Below are positions 24,537 to 31,382 of a stretch of 64,000 bases of DNA, in pieces. A program made the position numbers and the translations under genes. This stretch comes from Agrobacterium fabrum str. C58 (lineage in GTDB: Bacteria > Pseudomonadota > Alphaproteobacteria > Rhizobiales > Rhizobiaceae). Position 1 is the first letter of the stretch. Each line of letters starts with the position of its first letter. The notes under the pieces were generated by a model, which was not told where the DNA came from, did not search any database, and saw nothing but the letters and a program-made list of their open reading frames with translations. The stretch spans positions 432,001 to 496,000 of the forward strand of contig NC_003062.2 of assembly GCF_000092025.1 (NCBI RefSeq), read 5' to 3'.

Positions 24537-25178
24537 ATGGGTTACGTGCTTTCCCAACGCAGCCTTGCGCGCCTTGACGGCGTGCATCCTGACCTCGTGC
24601 GTGTTGTCCGGCGCGCCATCCAGATCACCGAGATTGATTTCGTGGTGACCGAAGGTGTGCGGACGTTGGAAAAACAGAAGGACATGGTTGCGCGCGGCGC
24701 TTCCAAGACCATGAACAGCCGACATTTGAAGGCTGCGAACGGTTACAGTCATGCGGTCGATCTGGCGGCGCTGGTCGGCGGAAGCGTGGTTTGGGACTGG
24801 CCGCTTTATGCCAAGCTCGCGAAGGCCATGAAACAGGCGGCAAAGGAACTCGGCATTCCGCTGGAATGGGGCGGTGACTGGAAGTCCTTTAAGGATGGCC
24901 CCCACTTCCAGTTGCCGTGGAAACAATACCCTTCGGCGGGGCCTGTCGCTGGCAAGAAATATACCGCCGAAACCGAGACGCAGGCCAAGTCCAAGGCGCT
25001 GGCGATCTTGGGCGGTGGCGTCAGCACCGCCGTTCCGGTTGGACAGGAACCTTTGACGAAGGCTGTTGAGGTCGTCTCGGCGCAGCAGGGCGAGCTTTCC
25101 TCCGGGGAATGGGCGCGAATGGCAATCGCCGTCTTCATCGTCGGTATCTCCGTCTATCTTGCGTGGCGGAAACTCTGA
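24537..25178 (+). CDS. Endolysin, M15-type peptidase with C-terminal membrane segment
   Basis: A 213-residue protein. Residues 1-130 form an L-alanyl-D-glutamate (VanY-like) peptidase: the conserved FVVTEGVRTLEKQ, the zinc ligands in SHAVDLAA (HxxxxxxD) and the distal DGPHFQL histidine. It cleaves peptidoglycan cross-bridges at lysis. Unusually, the C-terminus is a hydrophobic segment (MAIAVFIVGISVYLAWRKL, residues 194-212), so the enzyme may be membrane-tethered. It starts the lysis cassette and overlaps the spanin gene by one base. Confidence 0.85.
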   Translation: MGYVLSQRSLARLDGVHPDLVRVVRRAIQITEIDFVVTEGVRTLEKQKDMVARGASKTMNSRHLKAANGYSHAVDLAALVGGSVVWDWPLYAKLAKAMKQAAKELGIPLEWGGDWKSFKDGPHFQLPWKQYPSAGPVAGKKYTAETETQAKSKALAILGGGVSTAVPVGQEPLTKAVEVVSAQQGELSSGEWARMAIAVFIVGISVYLAWRKL

Positions 25179-25423
25179 TGCGGATTTTTGACGCTGCATT
25201 GATCGGGGGCGGCATCGTTATCGGTGCCGCTCTCATGGCTGCGCCCGCCTACTTTGTCGGCAAGGGGGCAGGAAAAGCCGAAGTCGCGGTCGGACTCCAG
25301 GATGACCGTATCACCATTCTCAAAGACGGACAGAAGATCGATGAAGGCGCTCTGCAAGCTGACGATTTTGATTTGTGCGGGCTTCTCGGCGGCTGCGTGC
25401 AGCCCGACCGTGAAGGCGATTGA
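25178..25423 (+). CDS. Inner-membrane spanin (Rz-like)
   Basis: An 81-residue protein with an N-terminal membrane segment (LIGGGIVIGAALMAAPAYFVG) and a short periplasmic region. It is shorter than classical Rz. The downstream gene (25341-25559) is embedded in its end in another frame and encodes a lipoprotein, the hallmark Rz/Rz1 arrangement. The function (fusing inner and outer membrane at lysis) is inferred from that arrangement. Confidence 0.65.
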   Translation: MRIFDAALIGGGIVIGAALMAAPAYFVGKGAGKAEVAVGLQDDRITILKDGQKIDEGALQADDFDLCGLLGGCVQPDREGD

Positions 25424-25559
25424 GCCTTGCGATTTGCTTGTGCCGATCAATCCGCGCCCGGAAACAAACACCTACCTTGTCACCCACGACCGGACCGCCG
25501 CCGTTGATATTGCCCGGCATCGCGGACGTTATGCCCTCTATTGCGGAAAGCCCGAGTGA
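25341..25559 (+). CDS. Outer-membrane spanin lipoprotein (Rz1-like)
   Basis: A 72-residue protein with a lipoprotein signal peptide: MKALCKLTILICAGFSAAAC, the lipobox ending at Cys 20. It overlaps the i-spanin gene by 83 nt in a different frame. Its TGA overlaps the holin start. Rz1 proteins are often Pro-rich; this one is only mildly so (PINPRPE). Confidence 0.7.
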   Translation: MKALCKLTILICAGFSAAACSPTVKAIEPCDLLVPINPRPETNTYLVTHDRTAAVDIARHRGRYALYCGKPE

Positions 25560-25882
25560 TGCCGGAAAAATACACCTCTTTCATCGAACTGATGAATGCG
25601 TGGGTTGGTGGTGCGTTCACCACCATTATCGCCTCCCTGCTTGGCCGCTTCATGTGGCACGGCAATGAGGCGCGGAAAGGTCGCCGTAAGTTCTTCGGCA
25701 TTGAACTGTTTTGGGAACTGCCTGTCGCGCTCGGCATGGCGGTCATCGGCGAAAGTGCTGCCGCCTACGCCGATCTTGGTCAGCCTGCATCAACCGGGCT
25801 GATTGCGCTTCTGGCCTATCTCGGGCCGCGTGGTGTTGAAGCGCTCTTCCATAAGTGGTTTGACCGGCGTATGGCCGGTTGA
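25559..25882 (+). CDS. Holin-like membrane protein
   Basis: A 107-residue protein with hydrophobic segments around residues 16-32 (VGGAFTTIIASLLGRF), 49-70 (FWELPVALGMAVIGESAAAY) and 80-92 (LIALLAYLGPRG). Topology and position at the end of the lysis cassette match phage holins of the lambda S/LydA type. A strong terminator follows. Confidence 0.75.
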   Translation: MPEKYTSFIELMNAWVGGAFTTIIASLLGRFMWHGNEARKGRRKFFGIELFWELPVALGMAVIGESAAAYADLGQPASTGLIALLAYLGPRGVEALFHKWFDRRMAG

Positions 25883-25891
25883 CGCACAAAA

Positions 25892-25914
25892 AAAGCCCGC
25901 AACGCGGGCTTTTC
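25892..25914. terminator. Bidirectional terminator after the late operon
   Basis: A perfect 9-bp stem AAAGCCCGC (25892-25900) / GCGGGCTTT (25904-25912) with an AAC loop has T-runs on the plus strand and A-runs upstream. It ends the rightward late operon and the leftward antitoxin gene, which stops at 25933. Confidence 0.88.
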
Positions 25915-25932
25915 CATCTCTATAAAGGTACG

Positions 25933-26397
25933 TTACGCAGCAATGAGTTCGTAAGGCTCATTGTTGTTCTCGACTTTACGGATCGAGATTGTCTGCGTTT
26001 CCGCAGTAGGAATGCTGCGCTTGGACAGTTCCTCAATCGCCACTTCCTGCAAGCCAAGCTTTTCGATGGCAAGGCGGCGGATCAACGTTTCGGACGGGCT
26101 GTCGATTTCGACTTCGCCGCGTTCCCATCGGCCAATCGACTGCTTGTCTCGGTGAACGAGACCAGACAATTCGGACTGTGTCAGACCCATTTCGGTGCGC
26201 AGAAAGCGCAATTCATCACCGCTGATGCCCTTCGGGTGATTGACGATGCCCGTAGCAATGACGTGATGAAGCTCGTTCACAGCCGGAACGATGATTACCT
26301 CATCGCCGTCATCGTCGGTCTGGACCTCGATTCCGCTGATGAACACGTTCATCAAGCCACATTCTGTGTAGTGATGCTCAACAACACTCATTTTCAT
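25933..26397 (-). CDS. XRE-family antitoxin (MqsA-like)
   Basis: A 154-residue protein. The C-terminal half is an HTH (FLRTEMGLTQSELSGLVHRD followed by QSIGRWERGE), and the N-terminal part has a Cys-containing segment (YTECGLMNVFISGIEV) like the MqsA antitoxin fold. It overlaps the toxin gene by 4 nt (ATGA). Toxin before antitoxin is the order of higBA and mqsRA. It should repress its own promoter, probably through the palindromes at 26766-26798. Confidence 0.82.
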   Translation of the reverse strand: MKMSVVEHHYTECGLMNVFISGIEVQTDDDGDEVIIVPAVNELHHVIATGIVNHPKGISGDELRFLRTEMGLTQSELSGLVHRDKQSIGRWERGEVEIDSPSETLIRRLAIEKLGLQEVAIEELSKRSIPTAETQTISIRKVENNNEPYELIAA

Positions 26398-26753
26398 TCT
26401 CCAATTATCGAGCCGTCCCTGCGCTCGAATTCATCAATCCACATGACCGTTACAATCTTCATGTAACAGCCGACGTGGTTGGGTATAACAACAACGCCTA
26501 TGGCTCGGCTCCCGCTATTCGGAGTTTTGCACTCGACGCGATAGCGGAAGAATCCTTGCCTAGTCGCCGGGATCGCCTGTTCGTAGACGAACCCGTATTT
26601 CAAAGCGTACAATACGTCAGACGCGATAAGGTTGCGCTCTGCAAGTCGCTCTTTGGCATGTAATTTGTAGGCGATGGTGAATTTCGGGTCTCGGGCTATT
26701 GCCCTCAATTTGTCGGTTGCCACATTAGGCAGCCAAGGATCATTACTCTTCAC
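26394..26753 (-). CDS. DUF4258-type toxin of a toxin-antitoxin pair
   Basis: A 119-residue basic protein with the DUF4258/MqsR-like pattern: KLHAKERLAERNLIASDVLYAL (quoted in part, the conserved H-x-RM/RLxER-type helix), GFVYEQ, and a C-terminal strand region (YRVECKT, IGVVVIP, MKIVTVMW). Such proteins are mRNA-interferase-like. It starts the two-gene operon just upstream of the operator palindromes. It may act in prophage maintenance. Confidence 0.75.
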   Translation of the reverse strand: MKSNDPWLPNVATDKLRAIARDPKFTIAYKLHAKERLAERNLIASDVLYALKYGFVYEQAIPATRQGFFRYRVECKTPNSGSRAIGVVVIPNHVGCYMKIVTVMWIDEFERRDGSIIGE

Positions 26754-26765
26754 ACATCCTCCGAC

Positions 26766-26798
26766 CGGTCTAGACCGCTTTATGTATCATGGTGATAC
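26766..26798 (-). promoter_or_regulatory. Paired palindromic operators of the toxin-antitoxin operon
   Basis: CGGTCTAGACCG (26766-26777) is a perfect 12-bp palindrome, and GTATCA-TGG-TGATAC (26784-26798) is a perfect 6+6 palindrome with a 3-nt centre. Both lie within 45 nt of the toxin start at 26753, where the promoter must be. The HTH antitoxin is the likely ligand. The rest of the gap to 27235 contains one terminator and no convincing gene. Confidence 0.6.
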
Positions 26799-26920
26799 CT
26801 ATCTAGTGATGAATGGTCAATTAACAAGGGCGTTAGTGGACTATGAAATTTTGTAAGCGGCTGATTTCGATGGCCATATTTTTAATGCCTCCCCATCGAT
26901 ACGTTATTTTTCGCTATCAA

Positions 26921-26953
26921 AAAAGCCGCCCGTGCCGCGCCGGGCGGCTTTTT
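26921..26953. terminator. Strong GC-rich intrinsic terminator
   Basis: A 12-bp stem AAAAGCCGCCCG (26921-26932) / CGGGCGGCTTTT (26941-26952) with an 8-nt loop has a T-run on the plus side and an A-run on the other, so it can work both ways. It lies in the 482-nt gap 26754-27235 with no gene next to it; a short leftward frame at 26882-27088 crosses it and is not credible. A lost or unrecognised small transcript is possible. Confidence 0.8.
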
Positions 26954-27235
26954 GCGTTTCGGTCGCCAGCGAAGACCAGATAGCTTTCGCAGATCGCTAT
27001 TGATGCTCGACTGCCAACCCTTGCCCAACGCCTTTTTGTGGTCATGAAATCTAAACGTAAGAGGTTGGAATGTCGGACCGGCATTCACGCCCCGGGTGTT
27101 GCGCGATTATTAACTGAAATCCTTATTCACTTGCGTTGGGTGTCATTCAGGCGCAGTGTTAAGTTATCGGTAGACACGTCAAGGGCGCTACTGATTTAGG
27201 GCGCGTTACCCTAGCCCCAATAAGAGGAGGACGAG

Positions 27236-27649
27236 ATGTCTTCCGATTCCAATTTTTCTGAGATCTCTCCTGAGGAAATGGAGATAATTCAGTCAGTCTT
27301 GAAGAGCGCTGGTTATAACGCCGCGTTGCTGGGTGATGATCAGCGACAATTCAACACGGCCGCATTTCTTGTAATGAGCCTGTTTCTCGCGGGCGAGAAA
27401 TCCGCAGATGCGCTCGCAGCCCAACTGAAACGCCGTCTTGGGAGGGCGAGTTTCCATAGACCCTCCTACCAGTCGGCGCTTGCGCCTTATGCCATTCGTG
27501 GACTGCCCCGCAACATGAGGTATGTCCTTCAATTCTCCCGTAAAGGCTCTGCCCGATCAATTGAAGCGGAGGAGCAGTCTTGGGAAAATGAAGGCGGCGC
27601 AGTACGCCGTCCCCTTGGTCATCCCCATCACCGTCCACAACTGTTTTGA
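27236..27649 (+). CDS. Hypothetical protein at the right end of the element
   Basis: A 137-residue protein with a very strong ribosome-binding site (AGAGGAGGACGAG). The first 75 residues look like a genuine helical protein (SPEEMEIIQSVLKSAGYN). After about LKRRLGRA the composition changes (RHP-rich), and another frame (27522-27734) becomes better, so a frameshift or overlapping gene is possible. The DNA is more AT-rich than the phage genes. Confidence 0.55.
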   Translation: MSSDSNFSEISPEEMEIIQSVLKSAGYNAALLGDDQRQFNTAAFLVMSLFLAGEKSADALAAQLKRRLGRASFHRPSYQSALAPYAIRGLPRNMRYVLQFSRKGSARSIEAEEQSWENEGGAVRRPLGHPHHRPQLF

Positions 27650-27734
27650 TCAGGAAGAGCGTGGGCAGTCCCATTATCCATTGCGCCTTTCAGCGAGAGG
27701 CGACTCAATAGAACAGAGGATACCGGAGACATGA
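27522..27734 (+). CDS. Possible overlapping small ORF
   Basis: A 70-residue frame overlapping the previous gene by 128 nt. Its TGA overlaps the ATG of the next gene (ATGA), which argues for translation. Composition is ordinary and no domain is seen. It may be the natural continuation of the 27236 gene after a frameshift. Confidence 0.3.
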   Translation: MSFNSPVKALPDQLKRRSSLGKMKAAQYAVPLVIPITVHNCFDQEERGQSHYPLRLSARGDSIEQRIPET

Positions 27735-28009
27735 TAGAGAGAACAACAAACAGCGAGATCACTTTCGCGCATCCGTTTGTACTAAGTAGCCTCGTGGCAC
27801 CTTTAGACGCAGGCACGTATCGTCTCGTCGTAGACGAAGAACTCATTGAGGGCCTGAGTTTTTCGGCCTACAGGCGAGTGGCGACCCACCTTGAGATACC
27901 TGCAATTTCCGCTCAAACGGTCAAACGGCAGTTCTTGCAAGTGTCCTCGGCGGAGATTGACGATGCGCTACGGAAAGACGCCGAATTAGGGAGCGCCGCA
28001 ACGAACTAG
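27731..28009 (+). CDS. Conserved hypothetical protein
   Basis: A 92-residue protein with the pattern FAHPFVLSSL, then AGTYRLVVDEELIEGLSFSAYRR (quoted in part), which I recognise as a recurrent small protein in Rhizobiales without known function. The gene is complete. It lies in the AT-richer accessory stretch before the tRNA-Gly fragment. Confidence 0.65.
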   Translation: MIERTTNSEITFAHPFVLSSLVAPLDAGTYRLVVDEELIEGLSFSAYRRVATHLEIPAISAQTVKRQFLQVSSAEIDDALRKDAELGSAATN

Positions 28010-28042
28010 GAGGACCGATAGGGCGCGCTGAAGGTGGAAAGG

Positions 28043-28177
28043 CTACCTTCCTTGCGTCCAGCGGATTTCGTCATCGTCCAGATCAGCCCATCTGCCGAAT
28101 TGATTTCCCAAGGCCGACTGCCACCAGTCGGCTGCACCAGTAGGTAAAAAGCTCAGCCATGACTCTAATCTTTCCAA
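28043..28177 (-). CDS. Possible small leftward ORF antisense to the DUF1488 start
   Basis: A 44-codon frame from TTG at 28177 to TAG at 28043-28045. The encoded residues are Trp- and Asp-rich with protein-like pattern (ADWWQSALGNQFGRWADL, then DDDEIRW), and the frame is open upstream to about 28240. It overlaps the start of the DUF1488 gene by 19 nt on the other strand. No ATG and no ribosome-binding site, so it may be a remnant. Confidence 0.25.
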   Translation of the reverse strand: MERLESWLSFLPTGAADWWQSALGNQFGRWADLDDDEIRWTQGR

Positions 28178-28419
28178 ATCGCAGTCGAAGTTACGACGAC
28201 ACCAGAAACGCCGTTCGGTTTTTGGGGTATGACGGCATACTAGAGGTACGTTTTTTCATTGAGGCTGCCGCACTCGTGCAATCAAGCTCATCGAACATCA
28301 GTTCTGAGTGCCTGTTGGCATTCGATGCAGCACGCGGTTCGATTCTCGAAGCGGCAAAAAAAGCTTACGCGCGTGGCTATCAATCTATTTATATGCTGAA
28401 TGCCAGAGATTTCAGATAA
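28159..28419 (+). CDS. DUF1488 domain protein
   Basis: An 86-residue protein matching DUF1488: MTLIFPNRSRSYDDTRNAVRF at the start (quoted to 20 residues or fewer in practice: IFPNRSRSYD, VRFLGYDG), EVRFFIEAAAL in the middle, and LLAFDAARGSILEAAKKAY at the end. These are small cytoplasmic proteins of unknown function, common in rhizobia. The stretch 28010-28158 before it holds only the doubtful antisense frame. Confidence 0.8.
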   Translation: MTLIFPNRSRSYDDTRNAVRFLGYDGILEVRFFIEAAALVQSSSSNISSECLLAFDAARGSILEAAKKAYARGYQSIYMLNARDFR

Positions 28420-28516
28420 ATTGACCTAACGGCGTATCGTTTCGCCCTTTACCATCGTTCCCTTGTTTCAGGTGCTCAAATATTCCTTGTCATGAAAAGG
28501 CTCGCGCGCCGGTAAA

Positions 28517-28756
28517 TCAGTCGGGCATAAGGTCGGCAATTTGGCCGTGCGAGACAAGCAGGCGCGGGTTTGCCATGCTGCCGCTTTCCTCGTCCACGGT
28601 GACGGCGTATGCCGCAACGCCGATGTGGCGAGGCGCCATTGCATTCGCCATTTTCTCGGCAGATGCCGCATTGGTTGCGGGTCGCATATCGCCCGGCACT
28701 ATCCCATAGCGCCCCTTTTTGAACTGCACCACGATGATCTTTTCGGCGTCAGACAT
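28517..28756 (-). CDS. Small hypothetical protein
   Basis: A 79-residue protein (MSDAEKIIVVQFKKGRYG start) with a small alpha/beta pattern. The Met at 28756 follows GAAATATG-like DNA and is preferred to upstream starts that lack coding character. It is the last gene before the attachment fragment. No family recognised. Confidence 0.55.
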   Translation of the reverse strand: MSDAEKIIVVQFKKGRYGIVPGDMRPATNAASAEKMANAMAPRHIGVAAYAVTVDEESGSMANPRLLVSHGQIADLMPD

Positions 28757-28930
28757 ATTTCTTGCTCTCTCGTCTGTTCTATAGATGTTCTCATTTTGGG
28801 AGAGAGTCAATATGGTGTGTTTCCGCCATGTTTAGGGGCGGTAAAGTTTTACAGCGCTATTGAAAACGTTGATGGATTTTCGTCACGAGAAACGCAGTTT
28901 TACCCGCAAGGCATTGATATCCCTATCATA

Positions 28931-28982
28931 GACCGAGCTTCCCAAGCTGAATACGAGGGTTCGATTCCCTTCACCCGCTCCA
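28931..28982 (+). tRNA. 3' fragment of tRNA-Gly(CCC); right attachment site (attR)
   Basis: The segment carries the anticodon arm AGCTTCCCAAGCT (anticodon CCC at 28941-28943), the variable loop, the T-arm GAGGGTTCGATTCCCTT and the acceptor end CACCCGCTCCA with encoded CCA. The bases to its left do not match the 5' half of tRNA-Gly, so the gene is partial. A tRNA 3' end is the usual phage attB, and this marks where the element stops and chromosome resumes. The intact gene should lie at attL, outside the window. Confidence 0.8.
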
Positions 28983-29199
28983 GCGACCTTTCCAACAAGA
29001 TCAATGACCTGCAATAAGCGTTGATTTATAAGCGTCGTTGATAGTCTCGGGTCTTATTTGCCCTGCACCGCTTTAGCGTTTCACATTTGCTGAAACTCTT
29101 TTCGTGACCGTCTCGTATCTTCTTCTGCTCCGATCGTGGAGCGCCAGCCCGAGGAGGCGCGCATCGAGCGTCGGGGCAATCGAGGAAAAGGAATTTACG

Positions 29200-29757
29200 A
29201 TGATCAAGTCCGCTATACGCACGCTTGCGCTCGCAACAATCGTGTCCGCCATCTCCGCCAGCGCATTTGCCGCCAATCCAAAGGTGGGCGGTGCTGCCAT
29301 GTATGAAAACAAGAACATCGTCGAAAATGCGATGAACTCAAAAGACCACACCACACTGGTGGCTGCCGTCAAGGCCGCTGGTCTGGTTGAAACGCTGCAG
29401 GGGAAGGGCCCTTTTACTGTCTTTGCACCCACCAATGAAGCCTTTGCGGCGTTGCCCAAAGGCACGGTCGAAAACCTGCTGAAGCCGGAAAACAAGGCCC
29501 AGCTTACCAAGGTTCTCACCTGCCATGTCGTCGAAGCCGATGCCATGTCCAAGACCATCGAAAAGATGATCAAGGACGACAAGGGCACCCATGATGTCAA
29601 AACTGTCGGCGGCTGCATTCTCAAGGCCAAAGAAAGCATGGACAAGATCACGCTGACAGACGAAATGGGCGGCGTGGCGCATGTCACGATTGCCGATGTC
29701 AAGCAGTCGAATGGCGTTATTCACGTCATCGACAAGGTTCTGCTACCGAAGATGTAA
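29200..29757 (+). CDS. Secreted fasciclin-domain protein
   Basis: A 185-residue protein with a signal peptide (ALATIVSAISASAFAANP, cleavage after about residue 24) and one fasciclin/FAS1 domain. It has the H1 motif GPFTVFAPTNEAFAALP and the H2-like GVIHVIDKVLLP. FAS1 proteins are periplasmic or extracellular adhesion-type proteins. The preceding gap (28983-29199) holds no gene. A hairpin terminator follows at once. The nearby ECF sigma locus may control it, but no matching promoter was identified. Confidence 0.88.
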   Translation: MIKSAIRTLALATIVSAISASAFAANPKVGGAAMYENKNIVENAMNSKDHTTLVAAVKAAGLVETLQGKGPFTVFAPTNEAFAALPKGTVENLLKPENKAQLTKVLTCHVVEADAMSKTIEKMIKDDKGTHDVKTVGGCILKAKESMDKITLTDEMGGVAHVTIADVKQSNGVIHVIDKVLLPKM

Positions 29758-29782
29758 TTGGCCACAGGATTGGTCCAATAAA

Positions 29783-29815
29783 AAGGCTGGCCCGTGAACG
29801 GGACCAGCCTTATTT
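29783..29815 (+). terminator. Terminator after the fasciclin gene
   Basis: AAGGCTGG (29783-29790) pairs with CCAGCCTT (29804-29811); the inner CCCG/CGGG adds further pairs around a TGAA loop. A TATTTT tail follows. It separates the fasciclin gene from the convergent DUF4394 gene. Confidence 0.8.
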
Positions 29816-29845
29816 TCTGACACCGGGATTTAACCCGAGATCGCG

Positions 29846-30634
29846 TCACATTTTGGGAAGCACCGTGATATCGCGAAGGCCGTTATCGGCGCCGGTGATC
29901 GGACCGACCTCGGTTGCAGCGCCGGTTTCGAGATTGACGGTGTAGAGGGTAGCGCCCGCTGCCAGATAGGCGGTATTCTTGCCACCATCCTCACCGTGGA
30001 TATCGAATGCATAGCTCGCCGGCTTGTCCTTCAGGCCGAGCTTGCCGATGGCTTTCAACGTGCCGTCATTCGGCTTCGTCTGCTGGACCAGTGCGCCGAT
30101 GGTGGCATCAATATTGTACATGGCCGTTTTTTCGGGCTTGCCGATGGAGTTGGTATAGGCGGCAGCAACGATATCGGGCGTTTCTCCCTTGTGCATGTCG
30201 GCGTCTTCGTAAGCGAGTGCACCATCAACCGTCACGGCGCCGGTATCGGGGTGGACGCGGTGATTGGTCGTGCCGGTCATGAAGCGCAGACGATCCGCCA
30301 TCGGGTTGAAATCGACCACGACGGGAGCTTCCGTCAAGGTCAGCATCTTGTCCATTTTAGCCACATCGGTTGCCGCGCCCGTTTCAAGGTTGATGGTGAC
30401 GATGCGATGATCGGGCGTTACACCGATGACTGTTTTGTTACCCGGGCGAAAATCGATGCCGACAAGCTTGTCGACACCGGTCACATCCATGCTCTTGCTA
30501 ACGGCCGGCTTCTCGGTGTCGAACATCACCAGCGTCTTGTCTCCGGTCAGTCCGAGGACAGGGGCGGAAACGGCGGCGCTTGCGGTCGCCACGAAGGCGG
30601 CGGAGGCGATCAGAGTGATCTGGATAGTCTTCAT
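29846..30634 (-). CDS. Secreted DUF4394 protein
   Basis: A 262-residue protein with a signal peptide (LIASAAFVATASAAVSAP) and a DUF4394 beta-propeller-like repeat pattern: LVGIDFRPGNKTVIGVTPD, VVDFNPMADRLRFMTGTTNHRV (quoted in part), and NTAYLAAGATLYTVNLETG. The function is unknown; it is exported. It is divergent from the ECF sigma gene across about 200 nt with a dyad at 30726-30762, and is probably a target of that sigma factor (inference from layout). GGGAGAAAG precedes the start. Confidence 0.85.
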   Translation of the reverse strand: MKTIQITLIASAAFVATASAAVSAPVLGLTGDKTLVMFDTEKPAVSKSMDVTGVDKLVGIDFRPGNKTVIGVTPDHRIVTINLETGAATDVAKMDKMLTLTEAPVVVDFNPMADRLRFMTGTTNHRVHPDTGAVTVDGALAYEDADMHKGETPDIVAAAYTNSIGKPEKTAMYNIDATIGALVQQTKPNDGTLKAIGKLGLKDKPASYAFDIHGEDGGKNTAYLAAGATLYTVNLETGAATEVGPITGADNGLRDITVLPKM

Positions 30635-30725
30635 GTCTTTCTCCCGTGCGTTGATCCGTTTGGAAGTCGTCCAACCCTTGGTTTTTGACGCTTCCATCAA
30701 TGAAGACACGCGGGGAGGTGGGTTT

Positions 30726-30762
30726 GGATGCAGGCAGCAAAAAAATATCTGCTTATGCATCC
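30726..30762. promoter_or_regulatory. Dyad between DUF4394 and ECF sigma genes
   Basis: GGATGCA (30726-30732) and its exact inverse TGCATCC (30756-30762) flank an inner GCAG/CTGC pair. The dyad lies in the 196-nt divergent promoter region. It may be a regulator site or two opposed -35-like elements for the ECF sigma factor. This is seen by eye only. Confidence 0.45.
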
Positions 30763-30830
30763 ATTTCGTTCCGCGATGGGTATTATACCAATTCCGACCG
30801 TGCCTGCGGTCCAAACTTGAAAGGTTTCGT

Positions 30831-31382
30831 ATGCGTATGGGCTCCGCGCCTGATGATCTCGACAGGGCGCTCGCCGCCTGCGCGAGAGGCGACCGAAACG
30901 CATTGCGGGTTATTTTCGAGCGCGAGGCAGGGCGACTGATCGCGGTGGCCGAGCGGATCGTCAAACGCAGGGAACTGGCAGAAGAGGTTGTGCAGGAGAG
31001 TTTCGTGCGCATCTGGACGCACGCGCCCCAATATCGAGCCGACCACGGTTCGGCGCGTGGCTGGATTTACGCCATTGTCAGGAACCGGGCGCTTAATCTT
31101 CTGCGGGACGGGAGCCGCGAACTTACCGTGCAGGATGTCGAAACGCTGCGTGACAGCGAACAGGCGGATGAAGTGGTCGCCGCCTGGCAGAAGCTCGACA
31201 GGAATTCACGTCTTTATGAATGTCTGGGCGCGCTCGACGAGACCAAACGGCAGGGTATTTTGATGGCTTATGTCGCCGGATATTCCCATGGCGAAATCGC
31301 CGGCCGGTTGCGCGTTCCGCTTGGCACGACGAAATCCTGGATAAGGCGCGGGCTTTCCGCTCTTCGGGAGTGCATGGCATGA
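30831..31382 (+). CDS. ECF-family RNA polymerase sigma factor
   Basis: A 183-residue sigma factor with region 2 (AEEVVQESFVRIWTHAPQYR, then GSARGWIYAIVRNRALNLLRD quoted in part) and region 4 (RQGILMAYVAGYSHGEIAGR and LGTTKSWIRRGLSALRE). GAAAGG precedes the ATG at 30831; a second ATG two codons later is possible. It is coupled to the anti-sigma gene by an ATGA overlap. It should direct transcription of a small envelope-stress set, perhaps including the neighbouring exported proteins. Confidence 0.93.
   Translation: MRMGSAPDDLDRALAACARGDRNALRVIFEREAGRLIAVAERIVKRRELAEEVVQESFVRIWTHAPQYRADHGSARGWIYAIVRNRALNLLRDGSRELTVQDVETLRDSEQADEVVAAWQKLDRNSRLYECLGALDETKRQGILMAYVAGYSHGEIAGRLRVPLGTTKSWIRRGLSALRECMA

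Noticed and set aside
13537..25882. Contractile-tail genes without a head: possible tailocin (phage-tail bacteriocin)
   Set aside because: GP25, baseplate J, tube, sheath ends and tape-measure start are also missing, so no functional tail could be built from this locus alone.
13537..25882. Gene transfer agent
   Set aside because: The genes are P2-like contractile tail genes next to an integrase, repressor and lysis cassette, unlike the RcGTA gene order with siphovirus-type tail.
26882..27088. Small leftward ORF in the gap after the toxin gene
   Set aside because: It crosses a strong terminator, has no ribosome-binding site and no recognisable protein pattern.
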